Positions 20,034 to 29,414 are shown, counted from the first letter of the stretch. The stretch is 64,000 nt of DNA from Salipaludibacillus keqinensis (GCF_003226325.1 NZ_PDOD01000004.1:124001-188000); one strand, 5' to 3'. Translations and numbers: made by a program. Notes: a model not told the origin generated them from the sequence alone.

Positions 20034-21467
20034 ATGAGTTTTGAAACGGTAATTGGATTAGAAGTACACGTGGAATTAAAAACAAATTCGAAAATCTTCT
20101 GTAGTTGTTCCACAGAATTTGGCGCACCACCAAATACTCATACATGTCCTGTATGTCTTGGGCACCCTGGAGTTTTGCCCGTCTTAAACAAACGGGCTGT
20201 TGAATTTGCCATGAAAGCATCGATGGCTTTGAATTGTGAAGTAGCAGAAATGACTAAATTCGACCGGAAAAACTATTTCTACCCTGATAACCCTAAAGCT
20301 TATCAGATTTCTCAATTTGACCGACCGATCGGTGAAAATGGCTGGATTGAAATTGAAGTAAATGGTGAGAAGAAACGTATTGGCATCACCCGTCTGCATA
20401 TGGAAGAGGACGCTGGAAAACTGACCCATGATGAAGAAGACGGTCATACTCTGGTAGATTATAATCGTGTAGGGACACCTCTCGTAGAAATCGTATCTGA
20501 ACCGGATATTCGGACTCCAGAAGAGGCTTACGCTTATTTGGAAAAGCTAAAGGCCATTATGCAATATACCGAAGTCTCGGATTGTAAAATGGAAGAAGGC
20601 TCGCTGCGGTGTGATGCGAACATTTCTCTACGTCCTACCGGACAAAAAGAGTTCGGGACGAAAGCAGAATTAAAAAACTTAAATTCCTTTACTAATGTGC
20701 AAAAAGGTCTTGCATACGAGGAGAAACGCCAAGCAGAAGAGCTGTCAAACGGAGGAAAGATTCTCCAAGAAACAAGACGATGGGATGATGCAGGTAAGAA
20801 GACGATCTTGATGAGAGTGAAAGAAGGATCTGATGATTACCGATACTTCCCTGAACCGGATCTAGTGAACCTTTATATTCAAGAGGATTGGAAGGAACAA
20901 GTTCGACAAGAAATCCCTGAACTTCCTGACGCTAGACAAAAACGCTACATTCATGAATTAGGTTTACCGGAATATGATGCTGGCGTTCTCACGCAACAAA
21001 AAGCAATGAGCGACTTTTTCGAAGCGGGGTTAAAATTAGATGGACCGGCTAAACCGTTATCTAACTGGTTAATGGGAGAAGTCAGTGCTTATTTAAACGA
21101 CAAGAACAAAGACATTACAGATGTTCCAATGAAACCTGAAGCACTAGTCAAAATGATTCAACTCATTGAAAAAGGAACCATTTCGTCCAAAATTGCGAAG
21201 AAAGTATTCAAGGAACTGATTGAAAAAGGAGGCGATCCAGACAAGATCGTCAAAGATAAAGGCCTTGTACAAATCAGTGACGAAGGTGAAATTCGTAAGA
21301 TGGTGAATGAAACTTTAGACAATAACCAACAGTCTATAGACGATTTCAAGAACGGTAAAGATAAAGCGATTGGCTTCCTAGTAGGTCAAATCATGAAAGC
21401 CTCTAAAGGAAAAGCAAATCCACAAATGGTTAATCAGCTGTTAGTGGAAGAAATAAAACAACGCTAA
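20034..21467 (+). CDS. gatB: GatB, tRNA-binding subunit of Asp/Glu-tRNA amidotransferase
   Basis: A 477-residue subunit that activates the misacylated tRNA and amidates it. Visible are [16 protein letters not shown] with zinc-binding Cys residues (CSC and CPVCLG, about 23-45), [29 protein letters not shown], and a C-terminal helical YqeY-like tail ([17 protein letters not shown]). It starts 15 nt after gatA behind GGAGGGAGG. The presence of GatCAB implies that Gln-tRNA is made by the indirect route. Confidence 0.97.
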   Translation: MSFETVIGLEVHVELKTNSKIFCSCSTEFGAPPNTHTCPVCLGHPGVLPVLNKRAVEFAMKASMALNCEVAEMTKFDRKNYFYPDNPKAYQISQFDRPIGENGWIEIEVNGEKKRIGITRLHMEEDAGKLTHDEEDGHTLVDYNRVGTPLVEIVSEPDIRTPEEAYAYLEKLKAIMQYTEVSDCKMEEGSLRCDANISLRPTGQKEFGTKAELKNLNSFTNVQKGLAYEEKRQAEELSNGGKILQETRRWDDAGKKTILMRVKEGSDDYRYFPEPDLVNLYIQEDWKEQVRQEIPELPDARQKRYIHELGLPEYDAGVLTQQKAMSDFFEAGLKLDGPAKPLSNWLMGEVSAYLNDKNKDITDVPMKPEALVKMIQLIEKGTISSKIAKKVFKELIEKGGDPDKIVKDKGLVQISDEGEIRKMVNETLDNNQQSIDDFKNGKDKAIGFLVGQIMKASKGKANPQMVNQLLVEEIKQR

Positions 21468-21476
21468 TAAAAGAAG

Positions 21477-21516
21477 CAAAAGCCTCCTATTTTAATGGGA
21501 GGCTTTTGGATTTTTT
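21477..21516 (+). terminator. Terminator after gatCAB
   Basis: CAAAAGCCTCC pairs with GGAGGCTTTTG around an AT-rich loop, followed after 2 nt by TTTTTT. Confidence 0.85.
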
Positions 21517-21740
21517 GATTGTGAAGACGTTCCCCACCTTGATCAACCTACTCGTAAACGAGAGAATAACCATGAATAAAAAAGAGATGATAAGGATATA
21601 TTGTTTTATCGGTGAATCTGCAGATTTGAGGAATTAGAACACACTTAAGGGAACTTTACTCGATGGTCTTATATGTTAAAATCATTAACATGTGTGAGAA
21701 AACATCCTTGTATATACAAGGGGACTAAAAATATTTCTTG

Positions 21741-22211
21741 ATGATGGAAGAAGGGTATGAGACAAGCAAAATGAATGAATTCATAAAATTAGTTATCAGT
21801 ATACTAAGTGTTGTTGGTTTAATCATTGTTGGAATTGCAGGAATGGTTTTAATTAGCTCAGCTTTGTTTCAAACGGAGATCATCGTCCAATCTTGGACAG
21901 CCTTATTTCTTTTTGCTTTTGGGACGTTTTTATGGATTGTTCCTTTGCAAGTCATTGATTGGATGAAACTGATTCCAGTTCAAAGAAGATTAAGGAGAAT
22001 CATTTATCCTTATTTTATTACGTTTATTCAAATCGTTTTTTTCGCTGTCTATATGATTGGTTTGAATGTAACGATCAGTGACGTTGTATTCACTAATATG
22101 GGACTTATCTCATTTATTAGTGTCATAGTCTTTGTGGCCAATCTTGTTTACAGTCAATTCGTCCGGTATATTCGTAAGTACAAAAAAGCACGAGTTCATA
22201 TATCTGCATAA
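21741..22211 (+). CDS. Four-span membrane protein of unknown function
   Basis: About 156 residues with four hydrophobic segments (residues about 14-40, 51-72, 84-108 and 117-140) and basic loops (QRRLRRIIYP; RKYKKAR at the end). I do not recognise a family. The start is uncertain: TTG 21738 and ATGs 21741/21744 have AAGGGGA rather far upstream, while ATG 21771 is preceded by a five-codon frame (21757-21774) with GAAGAAGG upstream whose stop overlaps it, which could give coupled translation. A single gene between two terminators. Confidence 0.6.
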   Translation: MMEEGYETSKMNEFIKLVISILSVVGLIIVGIAGMVLISSALFQTEIIVQSWTALFLFAFGTFLWIVPLQVIDWMKLIPVQRRLRRIIYPYFITFIQIVFFAVYMIGLNVTISDVVFTNMGLISFISVIVFVANLVYSQFVRYIRKYKKARVHISA

Positions 22212-22278
22212 AAACAGTCGTTAAACTCACTACTTTCAACCAGTTACTGAGTTTAACTAAATAGATGGTTCTTAAACG

Positions 22279-22310
22279 AAAAAAGTGTCCACTGAAGTGG
22301 GCACTTTTTT
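22279..22310. terminator. Bidirectional terminator between convergent genes
   Basis: AAAAAGTGTCCAC and GTGGGCACTTTTT form a stem with a 4-nt loop and one G-T pair, with A and T runs outside. It serves the membrane protein on the left and the acetyltransferase operon on the right. Confidence 0.85.
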
Positions 22311-22322
22311 AAATAGGTTCGT

Positions 22323-22850
22323 TTAACGACGAGGATCTAATGTTGTCGAGCGTGTCATTTCAATAAACGGTAAGTCTGTAGAACCGACTTTTGTGAAGAA
22401 AACTTCCCGGCGAATAAATCCAGCCTTCTCATAAACTCGAATAGCCCGTTCGTTAAACGTTGCAACAACTAGTCGAACGTTGTTGAACTTAGTATGTATT
22501 CGAACCCAGTCCAATATGGCGAACATGAAGTCCTTTCCCAGTCCTTTGCTAGTGAATTTTGGATGAATACCGAGACCTAAATCGACAAAGTTCTCAAGAT
22601 CATCATAAATTTGAGCTTCATACCCACCAGGAACCCGAGCTTCTTCGCCTAGACAAAAGTAGCCGAACACCTCGCAGTCGTTTGTGGAAACAAGGTAATA
22701 TTGGCTACCGACCAACTCTGTCACAACTTCGATAGACCCATCCATGCTGTACAATTCGTATGGGGGATCGTATTGCCACTGAGCAATTTCGTGTGCGGCT
22801 TCCGTGGTCATTGACTTCATATGAAAAGAGACTTTACTGTGCTCACTCAT
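22323..22850 (-). CDS. GNAT-family N-acetyltransferase
   Basis: A 175-residue acetyltransferase of the GNAT fold. The acetyl-CoA pyrophosphate loop is seen as HPKFTSKGLGKDFMFAIL near residue 112-128, then the strand VRLVVATFNERAIRVYEKAGF near 138-158, typical of RimI/RimJ-like enzymes. The substrate is not known. Its ATG overlaps the stop of the upstream 69-residue gene (ATGA at 22850-22847), so the two are translated together. Confidence 0.85.
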   Translation of the reverse strand: MSEHSKVSFHMKSMTTEAAHEIAQWQYDPPYELYSMDGSIEVVTELVGSQYYLVSTNDCEVFGYFCLGEEARVPGGYEAQIYDDLENFVDLGLGIHPKFTSKGLGKDFMFAILDWVRIHTKFNNVRLVVATFNERAIRVYEKAGFIRREVFFTKVGSTDLPFIEMTRSTTLDPRR

Positions 22851-23056
22851 TGGTTTACGCTCATATTTGGTTGATTACAAGTGAAACTCCAATTAATTGC
22901 AAAGATATCTTTGTTTACATGGGGGTGACCCCCGACTTCTCTACATAACTGTTGGGCCTGATGAATACTATATTCATTCATGATAACGAGGGAGACGACA
23001 AGCACCAACAAACATAAAGAAATAATAATGAATCTTTTTCCAGTTAATTTCATCAT
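22847..23056 (-). CDS. Small membrane-anchored protein with two extracytoplasmic Cys residues
   Basis: A 69-residue protein: basic N-terminus (MMKLTGKR), one membrane span (residues about 9-27), and an outer domain with LCREVGGHPHV and WSFTCN. The two Cys residues could form a disulfide. I choose ATG 23056 because GGAGGTG lies 6-7 nt upstream; a longer frame upstream has no site. Not recognised as a named family. It is coupled to the acetyltransferase by a 4-nt overlap. Confidence 0.6.
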   Translation of the reverse strand: MMKLTGKRFIIISLCLLVLVVSLVIMNEYSIHQAQQLCREVGGHPHVNKDIFAINWSFTCNQPNMSVNQ

Positions 23057-23590
23057 GATGAACACCTCCGACGCCTTAATTTTACATGAAGAGCCTAAAT
23101 CTGTCATTGTTCTTAAAAAAACTTGAAATAAATATAAAAGGGAGAAAAAAAGAGTTATCAAGGGAAAACCAAAGATAGATGCCTATAAACCTCATTAAAC
23201 TAAATATTCTGAACATTTACAATACATAATTTATTTATTATGATACGAAGTAAGCAATCAACATTGCTAATTTCAATAACGAAAGGAGATAGTAACCAAC
23301 TAGAACAAAGATGAAATCTTAACAGAGTTTATGTAACCTATTATTCATGATTGAGGATGTGAATCCAATGACGTAAGTGAGCGAAATGTACCAAATCTGA
23401 ACACTGGTGCATGGGGAACTAATTGACAAACATAAGTGAGAAGGAAGAAGGTAAGTAATTACATGATTGAGGAAAGTATAATGTAAGTGGCCCTTATTAT
23501 CCAAAATAGGATAGAGGGTCACTTTTATGTTGATCTTTGATTATATAACTGTCTTAAGTCCATTACAAAAAAGACGACCTAGTTGGCCGT
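23057..23590. other. Gene-free intergenic stretch with a 12-nt direct repeat and a hairpin
   Basis: No frame with a convincing start was found on either strand, although AAAGGAGATAG at 23282 looks like a ribosome-binding site without a useful start codon after it. CATGATTGAGGA occurs at 23346-23357 and 23462-23473, each followed by a similar AATG-GTAAGTG stretch. An imperfect stem (AGTGGCCCTTATTATCC with GGATAGAGGGTCACT, 23483-23525) may be a terminator or a remnant. Confidence 0.4.
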
Positions 23591-24061
23591 CTAAACACTG
23601 TGCTGCTCTTCTAATTGTTTTTTCTTTAATTTCTCCCAGTTGATATGGAGAAGTAATTGAATATGATAATAAACAGCTGCTGCAGCAATTCCGATCATGA
23701 TAGAGGAGACCGATTCAGAAAGTGTAAAATAAAATTGACCATTAGCCATAGATGTGATCGCAAAGTAAATCATAGCTACGATGATTCCTGCCACACCATA
23801 CATACCAAACGAACGGAAATAGGAGTGAATAGTGTCAAGGAAGGATGTATCTTCTTTTTTCATAATGTAATCAATGAGGTATGTTGCCGGAATACCCCCT
23901 AGTATAAATACAGGAGCAGTGTAAAAGGAGTGAATCCCCATGAGTAATCCATAACTTATCTCTTGTCCGTGCACGAACATATACTGATAACCAGCTAATA
24001 TGGCACTAAAGAGAACAACTGACAACAAACTTATGAACAACCTGTGAAATAATTTTGACAT
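23591..24061 (-). CDS. Four-span membrane protein of unknown function
   Basis: A 156-residue protein with four hydrophobic segments (residues about 8-30, 38-64, 86-108, 115-138) and a charged tail KLKKKQLEEQHSV. It begins MSKLFHRLFI, and AAGGAGGTTC lies just before the ATG at 24061. No family recognised. It is divergent from dgkB, which lies 213 nt away. Confidence 0.65.
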   Translation of the reverse strand: MSKLFHRLFISLLSVVLFSAILAGYQYMFVHGQEISYGLLMGIHSFYTAPVFILGGIPATYLIDYIMKKEDTSFLDTIHSYFRSFGMYGVAGIIVAMIYFAITSMANGQFYFTLSESVSSIMIGIAAAAVYYHIQLLLHINWEKLKKKQLEEQHSV

Positions 24062-24207
24062 TTTTATGAACCTCCTTTTTTAATATATTATCGAAAATTG
24101 ATAAAGTCAGCTATGATTTTGCTCACAAATGTTGCATTTTTTCTGCCAACAAGAAAGTTTATTGCTTTAAAGTTTACAATAAAAGAGAATGATCATTAGC
24201 TTATTGA

Positions 24208-24236
24208 TTCAATTTAATGGATTGAAGTGGTATACT
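24208..24236 (+). promoter_or_regulatory. Candidate sigma-A promoter of dgkB
   Basis: TTCAAT (24208-24213) and TATACT (24231-24236) are 17 nt apart, and the -10 is preceded by TGG. It lies 39 nt before the start codon. Confidence 0.5.
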
Positions 24237-24274
24237 GTCTTTGTTAATACGTGGAAACTGATGGAGGAAATGCG

Positions 24275-25189
24275 ATGAAAAAGGCAAGATTAATCTATAA
24301 CCCTTCGTCTGGAAGGGAACATGTGAAAAAACATCTCCCATATATATTAGAAAAGCTTGAACTTGCAGGCTATGAAACGTCAGCCCACGCCACAACAGGG
24401 AAAGACTCTGCAAAAAATGCAGCTTCTTTAGCTTGTGAACGCAATTATGATCTAATCGTGGCTGCCGGTGGAGATGGAACGATTCATGAAGTAATCAACG
24501 GGATGGCTGAACAAGAGAATCGACCTGCTTTGGGTATCTTACCTGGGGGAACGACGAATGATTTTGTTCGGGCACTACATATACCTAAAAATATAGAAGA
24601 AGCTTGCGACGTTCTTACAGACGGACGATTGCAGACCATTGATATCGGTAAAGTTGGCGCAACGTATTTCATGAATATTGCCGGAGCGGGAACGTTAACA
24701 GAGCTCACTTATGAAGTCCCGAGCCGCCTAAAAACGATGATGGGACAGGTTGCCTATTATGTAAAAGGATTCGAAAAGTTGCCTCGCATCCGCCCTACTC
24801 ATGTCACGATTGAATATGATGGAAAGTGGTTCGAAGGTGAAATCATGTTGTTTCTTGTTTCCAATACAAATTCTGTAGGCGGGTTCGAGAAGTTAGCTCC
24901 GAAAGCTTTTTTAAACGATGGCTTATTCGATTTAATCATCTTAAAGAAGACGAATTTGGCCGATGTGGTCAGGTTAACAGGAGCAGCGCTACGTGGGGAA
25001 CACGTGAAAGACGAGAGAGTGATATACGTCCAAGCGAACAGAATCAAGATTCATGCTGAAAACGAGCTTCAGTTAAATTTGGATGGTGAATACGGTGGAA
25101 CTCTTCCAGGAGAGTTTATCAATTTACACAATCATATTACATTAATGGTACCTGATAAAAAGTTGAGTTGTTTTCAAGATTTATATTAG
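24275..25189 (+). CDS. dgkB: DgkB, soluble diacylglycerol kinase
   Basis: A 304-residue kinase that returns diacylglycerol, released during lipoteichoic acid synthesis, to phosphatidic acid. Motifs: IYNPSSGRE near residue 6, the nucleotide-binding AAGGDGTIHEVINGM near 65, GILPGGTTNDFVRALHIP near 91, and a C-terminal NLDGEYGGTLP near 268 holding the magnesium-site Asp and Glu. The start is ATG 24275 with GGAGG 7 nt upstream. The B. subtilis homologue (YerQ) is in the same neighbourhood, also before rlmCD. Confidence 0.93.
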   Translation: MKKARLIYNPSSGREHVKKHLPYILEKLELAGYETSAHATTGKDSAKNAASLACERNYDLIVAAGGDGTIHEVINGMAEQENRPALGILPGGTTNDFVRALHIPKNIEEACDVLTDGRLQTIDIGKVGATYFMNIAGAGTLTELTYEVPSRLKTMMGQVAYYVKGFEKLPRIRPTHVTIEYDGKWFEGEIMLFLVSNTNSVGGFEKLAPKAFLNDGLFDLIILKKTNLADVVRLTGAALRGEHVKDERVIYVQANRIKIHAENELQLNLDGEYGGTLPGEFINLHNHITLMVPDKKLSCFQDLY

Positions 25190-25297
25190 AAAAGGCACCC
25201 TCGATATTATATAAACGATACGATCTTTGATCCATTTAGGAAGAAGTTACACCCCTTTTCGTCGATGAAGTTAATCTATACACACATAAACTGACAT

Positions 25298-25328
25298 AAA
25301 AAGCAGAGGGTGCCTACCCTCTGCTTTT
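25298..25328. terminator. Bidirectional terminator between dgkB and the toroid protein
   Basis: AAAAGCAGAGGGT and ACCCTCTGCTTTT form a perfect 13-bp stem with a 4-nt loop. The segment AGGCACCCTC just after dgkB (25193-25202) is also complementary to its left arm and loop (GAGGGTGCCT), which would allow an alternative fold. Confidence 0.9.
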
Positions 25329-26246
25329 CATATAAGCATTTTGTTCAATGCGATCAAATGTCTGAAGAGATCGAAGGGTTTGTACAGTTAGATATCCTTG
25401 CCATTCTGTTTTTACCTCGTTTAACCACAAATCTCTATTTTGTCCCCATGCCCAGAATGGTAGCCAGGAGCCATCCTTATCCTGATGAGCGATTTCATAG
25501 TCTAAATTAATCTCTACTAATTCTTCCAACAGTGAATACATCGGTGCGTCTGGTGTAGGAGCAAGCCAAAGAGGTTTGGCACAATAGCCCTGCCAGTTCT
25601 TAGGCTCCCGAGTGACTACATGTTCAACGGAAGGTCTCAAAAGATTTAATAAAGTTGATTTATGCGGTTCTGACATCTCGCCAGCTAAGCGTAGATAACA
25701 GAGAATGTTATGGAATTCCATGTCTCTTTGGTTCTTTTCAATGAAATCGAACACAGTTTCTCTCCACTTATTTAAATAAACAGCTTCGATTGCTTGAGGA
25801 TAGGCATAGTAGTAACCAATGATTTCAGCTCCAGGATTTACTTGAAAGGTTGATGAATTCTCTTGTGAATGCTCCCACCAATCGGCTCGGGGAAAATCAC
25901 TCATCTCCGGTAGAGTTAAAGGCCAATGATCCCAGCGCTCATAGATTGATGTGAAATAGTTCATAGAAGACTTAACAAAAGGATGACCCCACAGTGCCCC
26001 GACCTTCCTTGCGTACTGCATGGCTATGCTTGTAGCGATAGGACTTGAATGGGGCATACGAATATCTGGTTCCATACCATGACCAACACCACCATCTCTA
26101 TTCTGAAAACGACTCAACTCATTGAGAACGGAAATACTAGAACCATTTGTAAAATAGTATTCAAATAATTTCTTATCCAATGGGCGTGCATAGGTCATGA
26201 TGAAATCAACAGCTTTGTAAAACTGGCCAGTAGAAAGTTTCTTCAT
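25314..26246 (-). CDS. Alpha/alpha-toroid (terpenoid cyclase-like fold) protein of unknown function
   Basis: A 310-residue protein whose repeated helical pattern with aromatic and Q-rich turns suggests an alpha/alpha-toroid. RFQNRDGGVGHGMEPDI (about 47-63) and HQDKDGSWLPFWAWGQ (about 262-277) both resemble the Q-x-x-DG-x-W repeats of prenyltransferases and terpene cyclases. No catalytic DDxxD or DxDD is seen, so enzymatic cyclase activity is not supported. The start is ATG 26246 with GAGGAGCG upstream on that strand. The fold assignment is inference; the role is unknown. Confidence 0.55.
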   Translation of the reverse strand: MKKLSTGQFYKAVDFIMTYARPLDKKLFEYYFTNGSSISVLNELSRFQNRDGGVGHGMEPDIRMPHSSPIATSIAMQYARKVGALWGHPFVKSSMNYFTSIYERWDHWPLTLPEMSDFPRADWWEHSQENSSTFQVNPGAEIIGYYYAYPQAIEAVYLNKWRETVFDFIEKNQRDMEFHNILCYLRLAGEMSEPHKSTLLNLLRPSVEHVVTREPKNWQGYCAKPLWLAPTPDAPMYSLLEELVEINLDYEIAHQDKDGSWLPFWAWGQNRDLWLNEVKTEWQGYLTVQTLRSLQTFDRIEQNAYMKSRG

Positions 26247-26421
26247 ACTTTTCGCTCCTCATATGGATGAATTGTAGTCGTATATCTCGTAAAGATGAAA
26301 CATTATTCCAAGTAATGCGTAAGTGTATTGAAACGTTCTTTTCTATATACTACCATATTAGGAAACTAGTAAAGAAGCAGAACTTTACAAGGACAATGAA
26401 AAATTGAAAAGGAGACATGCT

Positions 26422-27378
26422 ATGAGTAGCGTTGTATTGGAAATTCAAGGACTGACGAAACAAGTGGGCAAGAACAAGAAAATCGTTCACGATGCATCTT
26501 TTCAAATGAAGAAGGGAGAAATTCTAGGGCTATTAGGACCGAACGGAGCAGGGAAAACAACGACGATTCGAATGATCGTTGGACTGATCAAAAAAACGGA
26601 AGGCAAAGTTTTCATTAATGGGTCGGATTTAGACCGTGAGGGTCAGTCGTGCATTTCAGATGTGGGAGCAATTGTGGAAAATCCGTCTTTCTATGATCAC
26701 ATGAGCGGGTATAAAAATTTACAGCAATATGCCCGATTATCCAAGGAGAAAGTATCGAAAGAGCGTTTGGACGAAGTAGTTGCCCTTGTTCAATTGAGTC
26801 ATGCGATCAAGGATAAAGTGAAAAAGTACAGCTTAGGGATGAAGCAACGTTTAGGTGTAGCTCAAGCGATCTTACATAAACCGGCTTTACTTATATTGGA
26901 TGAGCCTACCAATGGATTGGATCCAAAGGGAATCAGGGAATTACGCGACTATTTACGTGAACTTGCCAATGATGGTATTTCCACATTAGTCTCTTCTCAC
27001 TTGCTGTCTGAAATGCAGCTTATGTGTGACAGAGTCGTTATAATGGAGCAAGGAAAAATTATTGATGTATCTGACATGTCTTCATTAAATGAAAATGGTA
27101 GTTCAGATCAACTTGTAGTCATGATGAATGTAAAAAAAGAGCACATGGAACTTTCGGAGGAAGTGATAGAATCATTAGAAGGCATCACGATCATTAAAAG
27201 GGAAAATGATCATCAGCTCGTGCTCGATATGACTCATGACTTAATCCCTCAATTAAACCGACACCTCGTAAAAGCCGATGTAGACGTTTATGGAATTGAA
27301 TCAAAGAAAACATCACTAGAAGATAAATTCCTCGCGCTTACTTCTGAAGATAGACAGTTAATGAAGGAGGGGAAATGA
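26422..27378 (+). CDS. ABC-2 type exporter, ATP-binding subunit
   Basis: A 318-residue ATPase of the bacitracin-exporter (BcrA) or YhcH type. Walker A is GPNGAGKTT near residue 43, the signature KYSLGMKQRLGVAQAI near 135, Walker B LLILDEPTNGLDP near 157, and the switch His in LVSSHLLSEMQ near 190. A C-terminal regulatory extension (about 220-318) follows. ATG 26422 with AAAGGAGA is preferred over an in-frame TTG at 26404. It works with the permease 3 nt downstream. The substrate (peptide antibiotic, drug or other) is not known. Confidence 0.88.
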   Translation: MSSVVLEIQGLTKQVGKNKKIVHDASFQMKKGEILGLLGPNGAGKTTTIRMIVGLIKKTEGKVFINGSDLDREGQSCISDVGAIVENPSFYDHMSGYKNLQQYARLSKEKVSKERLDEVVALVQLSHAIKDKVKKYSLGMKQRLGVAQAILHKPALLILDEPTNGLDPKGIRELRDYLRELANDGISTLVSSHLLSEMQLMCDRVVIMEQGKIIDVSDMSSLNENGSSDQLVVMMNVKKEHMELSEEVIESLEGITIIKRENDHQLVLDMTHDLIPQLNRHLVKADVDVYGIESKKTSLEDKFLALTSEDRQLMKEGK

Positions 27379-27381
27379 TCG

Positions 27382-28341
27382 ATGATACCTTTGTTGAAAA
27401 ACGAGTGGATTAAGCTTTGGAACAAAAAACAGACATGGTTCTTTTTAGGTGCAATTGTTGTCTTTATAATTGGTCTCACGTTTATTTATAACAGCTTTTT
27501 CGTCGATGAGAGCAACGCGGCTGATAATAATTGGGAAGTGCAGTTAGAAACAGAGATCGCTGAGCAAGAAGAAATTTTAGCGACAGAAACAGACGATGAA
27601 TGGATCCACGAAAATGCTCAGCGGACGATTGACGAAAACGAAGAAATGCTTGCCGCTGGGATTAACCCAAATCAGATGAATAACATGGTCTTTATGAACG
27701 AAACTGTACTTGGTGTAGCGTCGTTCATTACCTTGTTCACTGTCATTGTCGCAAGTTCGATTGTATCTTCTGAAATTGACAAAGGGACGATGAAACACTT
27801 GTTAATTCGACCGTTCGAACGGTGGCAGGTTTTAGGTGCTAAATTTTTAGCGGTGATCGGATTTTCCATTGTATTGATGGTATCACTGGTGTTCACTAGT
27901 TTTCTTATGGGAACGATCATTTTCGGGACAGGGAGCTTTTCCACGCCTGTCATGGAGATGAACTTCGATGGACCAAATCTATACACAACGGTGGCGGAGG
28001 TTCTTCCTGCGAAAATCGGTTTATACATGTTAAATATGCTGATGTTCGTGGTTATTTCTTTTTCAATCTCCATTCTTTTTAAAAGTCAGACGCTGGCTGT
28101 TGGGATCGGTGTATTCATTTTGTTCTTTACTCCGATGCTTCAAGGGTTTTCAGTGTTAGTTGGCGAAAGCGTGTGGTACAAATTCATTCTCTTCCCTCAC
28201 TTGGATCTTCCATCTTATGTAATGAGAGATGAGATTCTCCCCGGGGTTGGCCTTGGATTTTCGTTAGCTGTATTGGCGGTATATGCGATCGTTCTTTTAG
28301 GAGCGACCACGGTATATTTCCAAAAGAAAGACCTTATTTAA
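27382..28341 (+). CDS. ABC-2 type exporter, permease subunit
   Basis: A 319-residue membrane protein with one N-terminal span (about 18-38), an acidic extracytoplasmic loop (about 44-95, rich in Glu), then five more spans. The ABC-2 coupling stretch SSIVSSEIDKGTMKHLLIRPFERWQVLGAKFL lies near residue 131 (given here in part by its key residues E, G, R, P). The gene begins 3 nt after the ATPase stop, preceded by GGAGGGG. The two genes form one exporter of the BcrAB/YhcHI kind. Confidence 0.87.
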   Translation: MIPLLKNEWIKLWNKKQTWFFLGAIVVFIIGLTFIYNSFFVDESNAADNNWEVQLETEIAEQEEILATETDDEWIHENAQRTIDENEEMLAAGINPNQMNNMVFMNETVLGVASFITLFTVIVASSIVSSEIDKGTMKHLLIRPFERWQVLGAKFLAVIGFSIVLMVSLVFTSFLMGTIIFGTGSFSTPVMEMNFDGPNLYTTVAEVLPAKIGLYMLNMLMFVVISFSISILFKSQTLAVGIGVFILFFTPMLQGFSVLVGESVWYKFILFPHLDLPSYVMRDEILPGVGLGFSLAVLAVYAIVLLGATTVYFQKKDLI

Positions 28342-28348
28342 CCAGAAC

Positions 28349-28388
28349 AAAAAAATCCTCAAAAGCTTTTTCAGCTTTTGAGGATTTT
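28349..28388. terminator. Bidirectional terminator between the exporter and the DUF948 gene
   Basis: AAAATCCTCAAAAGCT and AGCTTTTGAGGATTTT form a 16-bp stem with a short loop and A/T runs outside. Confidence 0.9.
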
Positions 28389-28390
28389 AA

Positions 28391-28831
28391 TTAAACTGGT
28401 TTATGTTGTTGATCATATTCTTTCTTTGCCTGCCTTAAGTAATAAATAAAGGCTGCCCCTCGCAAAATTCCTTCTAAATTATTACGGTCAATGAAGTCTG
28501 TTCCTGCTTGAGCCGTCTTAGCTTTCCCTGATGTGTATCTAACCATTGTAGATGTTAAATGATGAGCGGATTTTCCTGTGTCATGAATGATATCAAATAG
28601 TGGGTTAAACTTTGAAATTTTATCATTCACATCAACAAGAGTTTCATTCGCGTTGTAAAGAATCACCGTTGCTTCCCCTGTGACTTCTCCAACACTTTTG
28701 TTCAGTGTTTCTACCGTGTCCGCTGTATGACCTAATGTTTCAGCTAACTTTTTCATTACAGGAATAAGAATTAACACAAGTCCTGCAAAACCTAAAGATA
28801 AAATAAATACACCAATTCCTAACCAATCCAT
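28391..28831 (-). CDS. DUF948 membrane protein
   Basis: A 146-residue protein with one N-terminal span (MDWLGIGVFILSLGFAGLVL) and a long amphipathic helix (about 35-95, KLAETLGHTADTVETLNKSV) typical of DUF948, which resembles bacterial chemoreceptor-like coiled coils. ATG 28831 with GAGGTGG upstream is preferred over the GTG at 28840. It follows the DUF5665-like gene on the same strand. A second DUF948 gene lies at 36271. Function unknown; possible envelope role. Confidence 0.75.
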   Translation of the reverse strand: MDWLGIGVFILSLGFAGLVLILIPVMKKLAETLGHTADTVETLNKSVGEVTGEATVILYNANETLVDVNDKISKFNPLFDIIHDTGKSAHHLTSTMVRYTSGKAKTAQAGTDFIDRNNLEGILRGAAFIYYLRQAKKEYDQQHKPV

Positions 28832-28867
28832 ATGTACCACCTCGTTTTAAAATTTTTACTCTAAACA

Positions 28868-29209
28868 TTAATCACGATACGTTTCAATCATATCTAAAAA
28901 CTGTGCAATATAATCTCCAACTAAAGGTAGGGAGACCGTATTTACTAATATGAAAAAGAAGATCGCGAGAAATATTGCAGTTCCAAGTGTTAACCCAACA
29001 CCTCGAGCTACCCCGGCTAGAAGATTCACTTTAATGACTTCTTTTTTGTTCGTGAAATGGTAAGCCATATCTTTTAAGCGACCATTTGTTGTCATTTCTT
29101 CTAGTTTATCTAAAAGCTGCTCGAAACGCTCGTTTTCCTCTTGCCTCTTCTCATCGCCACGAGTTTTAGATGGGAGTTTTCTTTTTTCCTGTTCTTTAGA
29201 TAAAGCCAA
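28868..29209 (-). CDS. DUF5665-like membrane protein
   Basis: A 113-residue protein with a charged N-terminal half (SKEQEKRKLPSKTR, then a helix FEQLLDKLEEMTTNGRLKDMAYHFTNKK) and one membrane span (about 73-95), the layout of DUF5665 proteins. I place the start at TTG 29209 because AAGAGGTG lies 6 nt upstream; a longer frame to 29281 has an in-frame ATG at 29230 but no site. The gene is divergent from deoR and is followed by the DUF948 gene. Confidence 0.6.
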   Translation of the reverse strand: MALSKEQEKRKLPSKTRGDEKRQEENERFEQLLDKLEEMTTNGRLKDMAYHFTNKKEVIKVNLLAGVARGVGLTLGTAIFLAIFFFILVNTVSLPLVGDYIAQFLDMIETYRD

Positions 29210-29371
29210 TAAAAGCACCTCTTTTTCCATGTTAATGATAGGTGCTGATACTATACCCTCTACACCTTTATTGTAAACCATTGACAGGGTTTGTACTATT
29301 GTTTCTTTTCTCGTACTGTTTTATGATAAATGATGAAATTAAATCCAATAGCGCATGAAATATATTTCAAA

Positions 29372-29386
29372 ATGAAAGCGGTTATT
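29372..29386 (+). promoter_or_regulatory. cre-like site before deoR
   Basis: ATGAAAGCGGTTATT fits the CcpA operator pattern with one mismatch. Glucose repression of the dra/nupC/pdp operon is known in B. subtilis, so a cre near this gene set is plausible. Confidence 0.4.
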
Positions 29387-29414
29387 TATTTTTTTGAGAA
29401 TGAGGGTGAAGGCA

